From Myxococcota bacterium (GTDB lineage Bacteria > Myxococcota_C > UBA6777), in contig CAUJFU010000160.1 of NCBI GenBank assembly GCA_963169055.1, positions 1-19,422 of the forward strand: a stretch of 19,422 bases of DNA, written 5' to 3'. The position numbers and the translations under genes are program-made. Positions 7,564-13,568 of the stretch are shown one piece after another. Within the stretch, counting starts at the first letter, position 1, and the number at the start of each line of letters is the position of its first letter. The notes below the pieces were generated by a model. The model was not told where the DNA came from, ran no database searches, and saw only the letters and a program-made list of their open reading frames with translations.

Positions 7564-7592
7564 GAAAAAGTATGATATTGTTCATGTTTTTC
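7564..7592. promoter_or_regulatory. AT-rich dyad, candidate operator of the imelysin operon
   Basis: Arms GAAAAA-gt-ATGA (7564-7575) and TCAT-g-TTTTTC (7582-7592) are inverted repeats apart from a two-versus-one-base bulge, around the spacer TATTGT. The dyad ends four bases before the -35 box of the promoter at 7597. Its position suits a regulator. It does not clearly match the Fur consensus, although the operon's family is often iron-regulated. Confidence 0.4.
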
Positions 7593-7596
7593 TTGT

Positions 7597-7625
7597 TTGA
7601 CAGATGTTTGGGGGGCCGCTATACC
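7597..7625 (+). promoter_or_regulatory. Sigma70-type promoter of the imelysin operon
   Basis: TTGACA (7597-7602) is separated by exactly 17 bases from TATACC (7620-7625). The predicted start is near 7632, giving a leader of about 73 bases before the ATG at 7705. The -35 box is a perfect consensus match. Confidence 0.65.
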
Positions 7626-7704
7626 TGCGAGCGAGTGGGTGAAAAGGACGCCTCCACGAGGGTGTGTTTTCGCTTGTCACGCTGCAAGAAAACAGGAGAA
7701 GAAG

Positions 7705-8886
7705 ATGTTGTGTCGGTGGTGGAAAGGGATGTGTTTGTGGGGTGTTTTGTGGGTTGTGGCCTGTGGTGCGCCAGAGAACAAGGACGCTGAATTGAACAAA
7801 GCGATGTTCGAGGTTGCGAAAAATTATGCGGCGCTGGTGTCTGCCAACTACGCGGATGTGGAATCGAAAGTCAAGGCGTTGAAGGAGGCGGTCGATGCGT
7901 TTGTTGCGAACCCGACAAAAGAGGGCTTGGACAAGTGCAAGCAAGCATGGTTGGCCGCACGCGATCCGTATGGTCAGACCGAAGTGTTTCGCTTTTATAA
8001 CGGCCCGATCGAGCAGGAAGAGCGCGAAGGTCGGATCAATGCGTGGCCGCTGGATGAGAGCTACATCGATTATGTGGCGGGCAAGGCAGACAGCGGGATC
8101 GTCAATAAAAAGGCGCAATTTCCCGAGATTACCAAAGAAGTTTTGCGTTCTTTAAACGAAAAAGACGGAGAGACCAATATTTCTGTTGGTTTTCATGCTG
8201 TAGAATTTTTGGTATGGGGGCAAGATTTGAATGCTGATGGGCCGGGCAATCGGCCCCACACGGACTTTGTGGATGGGGGGACGGCTTCGAATCAAGATCG
8301 CCGTCGCAAATATCTTCAGGTGGTGACGGAGATGCTGGTGGAAGATATCGTTGCTGTCAAAGAGGCATGGAAGACCGATACTGCGGGAAATTATGCGGCA
8401 AGTTTTGTGGTGGAGAAGACCGCAAAAGAATCTGTGCAAAAGATCCTGTTGGGGATGGGTTCGTTGAGCGGAGGTGAGTTGTCGGGTGAGCGGATGAATG
8501 TGGCGTTTGAATCGAAAGATCAAGAAGATGAGCATTCTTGTTTTAGCGATAACACCCAAGCCGATATCTTGAACAATGCGTTGGGTATCCAAAACGTCTT
8601 TTTGGGGCGTTATGGAGCGGTGCAAGGGAAGGGGATCTACGATCTGCTGGTTGCGGCGGGCAAAAAAGAGCTGGCGGATCGGTTAAAGGCGGAGATGGAA
8701 GCCTCGGTGGCTGCGATTAAGGCGATGCCGGGCGCGGAAAAGAAAAGCTTTGATCAGCTTCTTGCGGGGGCGGATACCGATCCCGGTCGTGTGCGGATCA
8801 AGGCGTCGATCGATGCGCTGCGCAAGCAAACCAAGACTATCGCTGATTCTGCTGCAGCCTTGGGCATCACGATCAATCTTCAATAA
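7705..8886 (+). CDS. Imelysin (peptidase M75/IrpA-like) lipoprotein
   Basis: The 393-residue product has a signal peptide ending in LWVVAC (Cys20 lipidated), so it is exported and membrane-tethered. The helical imelysin domain follows. It carries the family motif GFHAVEFLVWGQD with the HxxE pair His164 and Glu167, NRPHTDF, and the C-terminal NNALGIQNVFLGRYG and GIYDLL blocks. Imelysin proteins were first described as insulin-cleaving proteases, but structures suggest a binding rather than proteolytic role, and several are iron-regulated. AGGAG lies six bases before the ATG at 7705. An upstream in-frame ATG would start inside the promoter region and is rejected. It is first in the operon with the di-heme protein, a second imelysin and an HTTM protein. 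Confidence 0.92.
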   Translation: MLCRWWKGMCLWGVLWVVACGAPENKDAELNKAMFEVAKNYAALVSANYADVESKVKALKEAVDAFVANPTKEGLDKCKQAWLAARDPYGQTEVFRFYNGPIEQEEREGRINAWPLDESYIDYVAGKADSGIVNKKAQFPEITKEVLRSLNEKDGETNISVGFHAVEFLVWGQDLNADGPGNRPHTDFVDGGTASNQDRRRKYLQVVTEMLVEDIVAVKEAWKTDTAGNYAASFVVEKTAKESVQKILLGMGSLSGGELSGERMNVAFESKDQEDEHSCFSDNTQADILNNALGIQNVFLGRYGAVQGKGIYDLLVAAGKKELADRLKAEMEASVAAIKAMPGAEKKSFDQLLAGADTDPGRVRIKASIDALRKQTKTIADSAAALGITINLQ

Positions 8887-8906
8887 CCGATCAGAGTGAC
8901 GCGATG

Positions 8907-8960
8907 GGCAAAACCCCCCGTGTTTGCGGTACTTCAAGCGGTCGAGTGGTTTGTTTGAGG
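8907..8960 (+). repeat. Structured repeat, truncated copy next to copy A
   Basis: GCAAAACCCCCCGTGTTTGC, GGTACTTCAAGCGG and TCGAGTGGTTTGTTT match the left third of the element (compare 13376-13432). The match stops exactly where copy A begins at 8961, as if copy A had inserted into or replaced the rest. Confidence 0.55.
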
Positions 8961-9130
8961 ATAGGACTTACGTAGCGGGCAAAAAAAACCGCGCTCGCGG
9001 CATTTCAGGCGGCAGAGTCGTTGTTTTCAAAAAACTCATTTTTTCCCGGCAATAAGGGGTGAAGGGGGCGGCGACCCCTTGCGGGGTGTGGGGTAGAACC
9101 CCACAAAACCATCGAATAAGTCACTCCTAG
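8961..9130 (+). repeat. Structured MITE-like repeat, copy A
   Basis: The copy starts with ATAGGACTTACG and ends with TAAGTC-act-CCTAG, a slightly disrupted terminal inverted repeat. Inside are stem 1 (CCGCG/CGCGG at 8989-9000), a weaker GAGT/ACTC stem, stem 3 (AAGGGG/CCCCTT at 9062-9080) and stem 4 (GTGGGGT/ACCCCAC at 9088-9104). It ends beside the AGGAG ribosome binding site of the di-heme gene and lies within the operon between its first two genes. Confidence 0.75.
8981..9000 (-). terminator. Antisense terminator-like hairpin in repeat copy A
   Basis: On the minus strand CCGCG and CGCGG flank an AG loop (effectively CCGC/GCGG around GAGC) and are followed by eight T residues. It would stop antisense transcription entering the imelysin gene; no minus-strand gene nearby needs it. 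Confidence 0.4.
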
Positions 9131-9141
9131 GAGAAAAAGCA

Positions 9142-10542
9142 ATGCGCTGTCAGTCAAAGTGGTTGTTGGGTTGTGTGGGGATCGGGCTGTTGTGGACGGC
9201 TTGGTCGTGTGGTGTGGCGTTGGAGGCTGGCGAAGAATGGGCGGGTGGGATGACGAGCGTCCTAGAAGAAGGGCGCGATGCTTATTCGCGCAGCGCTCGC
9301 AATATGCCGACAGAGCGGATCGGAGACTTTTCGGTTGGCAATTCGTTCTTTAATACGAACTGGACGGCGGCTCCAGCGTCGGCTTCGGCGCGAGACGGTC
9401 TGGGTCCCGTCTTTAATGCGCGGTCATGTTCGGGGTGTCACCTCAAAGACGGTCGTGGTCGTCCGCCTGAACCCGGCGAATTGATGACGTCGATGCTGTT
9501 GCGCTTGAGTGTCCCGGGCGATGGGGAACATGGTGGCCCCAAGCCCGAGCCAAATTATGGTGGGCAATTCAACCCGTTGGCGATCCCTGACGTACCCGCC
9601 GAAGGTTTTGCGACTGTTGCTTATGAAGAGATCAAAGGGGAGTATGCGGATGGAACGCCGTACACACTGCGCAGGCCCAAGATGATCCTCAAAGATCTCG
9701 GATATGGCCCGTTGGCGAAAGATGTGTTGATCTCGCCGCGTGTTGCGCCGCCTGTGTACGGCTTGGGCTTGCTTGAAGCGATCCCTGAGGCGGCGATCTT
9801 GGCGCAAGCCGATCCTGACGACAAAGACGGAGACGGCATCTCAGGGAAGGCGAATTCAGTTTGGGATGTTGTGAACAAAAAAATGTCCTTAGGTCGCTTT
9901 GGTTGGAAAGCCAATCAACCGAGTCTTTTACAACAAAGTGCAGGCGCTTTTTTGGGAGATATCGGGATCACTTCTCCGCTTTTTCCTGATCAAAACTGTA
10001 CTTCGGCACAAGCAGCTTGCGCGAAGGCCATTCAAGGGGGCGAAGGCGAGTCGACGAAGCCTGAGATCACGATGGAGCGCCTTGAGCAGGTAGCCTTTTA
10101 CACGCGAGCGTTGGCCGTTCCGATGCGAAGGAAATGGGATGATCCCCAAGTTTTGCGCGGAAAAGGACTTTTTTCTCAAGCGCGTTGTCAAAGTTGTCAT
10201 ACGCCTAAATGGAAAACAGGCGAGGCACAAGAGAGCTTTCTTTCTAATCAAACCATCTGGCCTTATACCGATCTGTTGTTGCACGATATGGGAAAAGAGC
10301 TTGCAGACAACCGTCCTGACTTTGCTGCAAACGGCCAAGAATGGCGGACGCCCCCACTTTGGGGCATCGGCTTGACGGGTGTGGTCAATGGTCACACGAT
10401 GTTTTTGCACGATGGACGGGCGCGCAATATCGAAGAAGCGATCTTGTGGCATGGCGGCGAAGGTGAGGCTTCACGCGATGCGTTTGTCAAGATGAGCAAG
10501 GCGGAGCGAGATGCGCTGATCGCCTTTGTGAACTCGTTGTGA
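9142..10542 (+). CDS. Di-heme c-type cytochrome (DUF1111, thiol oxidoreductase/peroxidase-like)
   Basis: The 466-residue protein has a signal sequence ending in WTAWSC (Cys23, probable lipoprotein) and two covalent heme sites, CSGCH at 96-100 and CQSCH at 349-353. The pattern DGLGPVFNARSCSGCH and the C-terminal HDGRARNIEEAILWHGGE (423-440) are hallmarks of DUF1111, a di-heme family related to MauG and bacterial cytochrome c peroxidases. DPDDKDGDG (about 224-232) resembles a calcium-binding loop. It should act in the periplasm in electron transfer or oxidation; the substrate is unknown. AGGAG lies eight bases before the ATG. It is separated from the first imelysin gene by 255 bases filled with repeats, and from the second by only 43 bases. 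Confidence 0.93.
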   Translation: MRCQSKWLLGCVGIGLLWTAWSCGVALEAGEEWAGGMTSVLEEGRDAYSRSARNMPTERIGDFSVGNSFFNTNWTAAPASASARDGLGPVFNARSCSGCHLKDGRGRPPEPGELMTSMLLRLSVPGDGEHGGPKPEPNYGGQFNPLAIPDVPAEGFATVAYEEIKGEYADGTPYTLRRPKMILKDLGYGPLAKDVLISPRVAPPVYGLGLLEAIPEAAILAQADPDDKDGDGISGKANSVWDVVNKKMSLGRFGWKANQPSLLQQSAGAFLGDIGITSPLFPDQNCTSAQAACAKAIQGGEGESTKPEITMERLEQVAFYTRALAVPMRRKWDDPQVLRGKGLFSQARCQSCHTPKWKTGEAQESFLSNQTIWPYTDLLLHDMGKELADNRPDFAANGQEWRTPPLWGIGLTGVVNGHTMFLHDGRARNIEEAILWHGGEGEASRDAFVKMSKAERDALIAFVNSL

Positions 10543-10585
10543 GCGGCGTTTGCTGTTGTGAGCGTTTTTGTCTGGGAGGCGAGTG

Positions 10586-11707
10586 ATGCGTTGGAGCATC
10601 GGATGGATGGGGTTTTTGGGAGCTTTGTGGGGGATGGTATGTGTGGCGATCGGCTGCCAACCAGCACCCGTCTTCGATCAACGCAAGTTGCTGCAAGATA
10701 CGGTGGATATCGTGATCTTGCCGTTGGCGGAGGCGTATGTGGAGAAAGCACGTGCGCTAAAGACGGCAGGGGAAACCCTTTGCAAAAAGCCCGATTCAAT
10801 CGCATTGGAAGCGATGCGGGCGGCATGGCGCGAAGCAAAGCTGGCTTGGAAACGCACAGAGATCGTGCGTTTTGGGCCTGCGATGGATCTGCGCACGCGG
10901 TCTTATGTGGATTGGTGGCCGTTGCAAAGCGAAGGCGTTGAGAAAGCTCTCGCAAGCCAAGATGTCTTGGATGTGAAGTACATCGAGGACACCTTGGGTT
11001 CGAGTAGACGGGGACTTACGGCGATCGAGTATTTGATCTTTGACCGTGAAAAGCCTGCATGGGAGCGATTGCAAGGGGATACGCAACAAGGGGGCCGTCA
11101 GTGTGCGTTTTTATTGGCGGCTTTGACGAGCTTTGAAGGTCGTTCCGCAGCGTACGGCCAAGCGTGGCGAAAAGACGGCGGAAACTTTGGCCGAGAGATG
11201 GTTGAGGCAGGTCGTGATTCCAAGGCGTTTGCAACGTTGCAAGCGCCTGTCGATCAGCTCATCAACGAGAGCGTATATTGGGCGGAAAACCTTGAACAGA
11301 TGAAGCTGGCCGTACCGCTCGGAAAAAAGAGCGGAAGCACCGCACCGCAGCCCACCCAAGTCGAGTCGTTGTGGGGCAAACTCTCCAAAGAAGCGATCCT
11401 CGCAAACCTCGAAGGGTTGGCCGCTTTGTATGGATGCTCTTACAATGGAAAAACGGGGCTTTCTCTGTATGATCTGCTGAGATCGCGGGGTTATGGGACG
11501 GTTGCGACCAAAGTGAAAGCGCAGTTTCAAGCCGCCCAAGAAGCCCTCTCGGCGATCCCGCCCCCGCTCCAACAGGCCCTTTTGTCCGAAAATGCAAAAG
11601 TGGAAGCGGCATATCAGGCTGTAATGGAGCTGCGAAAAATCCTTGCAACTGAAGTCAGCAGCGCTCTTGGGACGGTTTTGAATTTTACGGATAACGACGG
11701 AGACTGA
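10586..11707 (+). CDS. Second imelysin-family lipoprotein, variant motif
   Basis: The 373-residue product has a signal peptide with lipobox AIGC (Cys24) and a helical imelysin domain. EAWREAKLAWKRTE-like sequence near 75-92, RSYVDWWPL, and SSRRGLTAIEYLIFD mark the family. The histidine of the HxxE motif is replaced by Thr145 while Glu148 is kept; from memory, the second imelysin of such clusters often reads GLxALEYLLF here. A C-terminal block LEGLAALYGC and GLSLYDLLRSRG parallels the first imelysin. GGAGG lies six bases before the ATG at 10586. The gene is 13 bases upstream of the HTTM gene. Presumably the two imelysins work with the di-heme protein at the envelope, perhaps in iron or heme binding. 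Confidence 0.9.
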   Translation: MRWSIGWMGFLGALWGMVCVAIGCQPAPVFDQRKLLQDTVDIVILPLAEAYVEKARALKTAGETLCKKPDSIALEAMRAAWREAKLAWKRTEIVRFGPAMDLRTRSYVDWWPLQSEGVEKALASQDVLDVKYIEDTLGSSRRGLTAIEYLIFDREKPAWERLQGDTQQGGRQCAFLLAALTSFEGRSAAYGQAWRKDGGNFGREMVEAGRDSKAFATLQAPVDQLINESVYWAENLEQMKLAVPLGKKSGSTAPQPTQVESLWGKLSKEAILANLEGLAALYGCSYNGKTGLSLYDLLRSRGYGTVATKVKAQFQAAQEALSAIPPPLQQALLSENAKVEAAYQAVMELRKILATEVSSALGTVLNFTDNDGD

Positions 11708-11720
11708 GGACGGAGGACAA

Positions 11721-13319
11721 ATGCGGGGCTGGTTCGAGCGGTTCGGGCGGCATGTTGAGGCACCTGTGGATATCTCGTTGTTGGCGATTTGGCGGATCGT
11801 TTTTGGGGGGCTGTTGTGTGTGAGCGTGCTGCGCTTCTTTTTGTATGATTGGATCTTTCAATTATACCAACAGCCGAAGCTATTTTTTCCTTATGAGGGT
11901 TTGGGATGGGTGCGGGCGTGGTCGGGTTCGTGGATGGTGTGGCAATTTGCGGGGATGGGCTTGTGTGCGGTGGGGATCATGGTGGGGGCGTGGTACCGTT
12001 GGTCTGTGTTGGGCTTTTTGGTGTTGTTCACATACGCCGAACTGATCGACAAGACCACGTATCTGAACCACTACTATTTCGTGAGCCTTGTATGTTTTTT
12101 GATGCTGTTTGTGCCGTTGCATGGGGCGTATTCGTTGGATGCTTTGCGTCATACTTCGGTGCGGCGGGAATCTTTGCCGCGCTGGTGTTTGTGGTTGCTG
12201 CGTTTTCAAGTGGGGGTGGTGTATTTTTTTGCGGGGGTGGCCAAGCTCAAGGTGGATTGGTTGGTGTACGGCCAACCGTTGCGGATCTGGTTGGGGGCGC
12301 ATACCGATCTGCCCTTGTTGGGGCCGTGGTTTGCGCAGTCGTGGGTGGCGCTGGCGATGAGTTGGGGGGGGGCGATCTTTGATTTGACGGTGGTGGGGTT
12401 TTTGTTGTGGTCGCGGACGCGGTTGTGGGCGTATGGCGCGGTGATCGTCTTTCATCTGCTGACGTGGAAGCTGTTTTTGATTGGGATCTTTCCTTGGGTG
12501 ATGATCCTGAGTGCTGCGCTGTTCTTTCCTCCCGATACACCGCGTCGTGTGTATGTTTGGGTTCGTCGATGGTGGACAAAGGAACAAGCCCCACAGAAAG
12601 GCTCTACAACGTCGGCATATCCGTCCTTTGCGCAGACGGTCACGATTATGGAAAACGGTAAGACGTCGGCATATCCGTACTTTGAGCAGATGGAAGTTGG
12701 CAAGGAGAACGCTAAAACGTCGGAGGGCTCGTTGTCTGCGCAGATGGAAGTGAGCATGGGAAACGCTAAAACGTCGGAGGGTTCGTCGTCTTCGGAGATG
12801 GTCGTGGATCCAGCGAGCTCTGCGAATCAAGAAGCTGCGATGCGATGGGGATGGAGACGGCGTTTGGCTTATGTTGCGGTGGGAGTGTATGCGTTGTGGC
12901 AGATGTTGTTTCCGTTGCGTCATCACCTGTACGGTCGGGATGTTTGTTGGACGGAGCAGGGGTATCGGTTTTCGTGGAAGGTGATGTTGATGGAAAAGAC
13001 GGGTACTGTGACCTTTTGGGTCTCGCATCGATCGAGTGGTCGGCGCTGGTTGGTCAGTCCGCGTGCGCATCTCACGCCGTTGCAACACAAGATGATGTCC
13101 ACACAGCCCGATATGATCTTGTCTTTTGCGCACTGGCTGGTGGGTGATTTTGCGCGCCGAGGCATTGGGCCTGTCGAAGTCCGAGCAGAAGCTTTTGCAT
13201 CCCTCAACGGGCGGCCGATGCAGCGATTGATCGATCCGACGGTGGATCTTGCAAAAGAGCCGCTGTTTACATGGACATCAAGGCCGTGGATTCGGTCGTT
13301 TCGTTGGCATGCGCCGTAA
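11721..13319 (+). CDS. HTTM-domain integral membrane protein (vitamin K carboxylase-like)
   Basis: The 532-residue protein carries the HTTM domain, related to the membrane part of gamma-glutamyl carboxylase. Visible marks are several hydrophobic helices between residues 20 and 270, YLNHYYF (114-120), VVYFFAGVAKLKVDWL (166-181) and FHLLTWKLFLIGIFPWVM (244-261). Lys175 aligns by eye with the catalytic-base lysine of human carboxylase (GVKKLD). A hydrophobic helix near 382-395 precedes a soluble C-terminal domain. Between them lie four tandem 18-residue repeats (297 to about 365), which family members do not normally have. GGAGG lies four bases before the ATG. It is the last gene of the imelysin operon and probably modifies or handles the exported partners; that role is inference. 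Confidence 0.88.
   Translation: MRGWFERFGRHVEAPVDISLLAIWRIVFGGLLCVSVLRFFLYDWIFQLYQQPKLFFPYEGLGWVRAWSGSWMVWQFAGMGLCAVGIMVGAWYRWSVLGFLVLFTYAELIDKTTYLNHYYFVSLVCFLMLFVPLHGAYSLDALRHTSVRRESLPRWCLWLLRFQVGVVYFFAGVAKLKVDWLVYGQPLRIWLGAHTDLPLLGPWFAQSWVALAMSWGGAIFDLTVVGFLLWSRTRLWAYGAVIVFHLLTWKLFLIGIFPWVMILSAALFFPPDTPRRVYVWVRRWWTKEQAPQKGSTTSAYPSFAQTVTIMENGKTSAYPYFEQMEVGKENAKTSEGSLSAQMEVSMGNAKTSEGSSSSEMVVDPASSANQEAAMRWGWRRRLAYVAVGVYALWQMLFPLRHHLYGRDVCWTEQGYRFSWKVMLMEKTGTVTFWVSHRSSGRRWLVSPRAHLTPLQHKMMSTQPDMILSFAHWLVGDFARRGIGPVEVRAEAFASLNGRPMQRLIDPTVDLAKEPLFTWTSRPWIRSFRWHAP
12609..12815 (+). repeat. Four tandem 54-bp coding repeats in the HTTM gene
   Basis: Units begin at 12609, 12663, 12717 and 12771, each with ACGTCGG, and the first three are exactly 54 bases long, so the frame is kept. 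The encoded units start TSAYPSF, TSAYPYF, TSEGSLS and TSEGSSS and mostly end in NAK or NGK. The fourth is partial. The middle copies share GCAGATGGAAGT. Confidence 0.85.
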
Positions 13320-13359
13320 TTCGAGAGGCGTGGTACGATATCCTGATGTTCGGTTATCG

Positions 13360-13531
13360 ATAGGACTTATGCAGTGGACAAAAAAAGCCGTGTTCGCGGT
13401 GCTTCAAGCGAGAGCATCGTTGGTTTGGAAAGCGGTGATCTTTTCGCCAAACACGGGGGTCAAGGGGCGACAGTCCCTTGCGGGGTGTGGGGTGGCACCC
13501 CACAAAAATCATCCAATTGCGTAAGTCCTAT
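13360..13531 (+). repeat. Structured MITE-like repeat, copy B (best-preserved ends)
   Basis: Perfect 10-bp terminal inverted repeats ATAGGACTTA and TAAGTCCTAT bound 172 bases. Flanking ATCG occurs directly on both sides (13356-13359 and 13532-13535), a candidate 4-bp target duplication. Inside are stem 1 at 13388-13399, a weak second stem, CAAGGG/CCCTTG at 13461-13480 and GTGGGGT/ACCCCAC at 13487-13503. It occupies the gap between the convergent HTTM and hutF genes. Confidence 0.8.
13380..13399 (-). terminator. Probable hutF terminator, formed by repeat copy B
   Basis: On the minus strand CCGCG pairs with CACGG (one G-T pair) and seven T residues follow (13386-13380). It lies downstream of hutF in the direction of its transcription, in a convergent gene pair, and could end the hutF transcript. 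Confidence 0.45.
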
Positions 13532-13568
13532 ATCGGGTGTGTGGGCGTTTTCTCTGAACGGGGGGGGG

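Larger units (their letters stand above)
7077..7704. other. Divergent intergenic region between glpD and the imelysin operon
   Basis: This 628-base gap holds no convincing gene. From left to right it contains the glpD ribosome binding site, about 150 bases with no visible signal, structured-repeat copy F with a terminator-like hairpin at 7401-7421, an AT-rich dyad at 7564-7592, a strong promoter at 7597-7625 and the leader of the imelysin gene. I did not find a convincing glpD promoter by eye. Confidence 0.6.

Noticed and set aside
7373-7585. Minus-strand 70-codon frame with a signal-like start (MNNIILFQVILVFSFMSL).
   Set aside because: The start has no good ribosome binding site, the frame lies across the dyad upstream of the imelysin promoter, and its C-terminal part is repeat copy F read in one frame. 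Probably chance.
7564-7592. Fur box upstream of the imelysin operon.
   Set aside because: The dyad is AT-rich and in the right place but does not match the GATAAT-type Fur repeats well enough to name it.
11880-13133. Long minus-strand open frame (417 codons) rich in Arg, His, Gln and Pro.
   Set aside because: It is the mirror of the HTTM gene; the composition is typical of an antisense frame and there is no family similarity or start signal.
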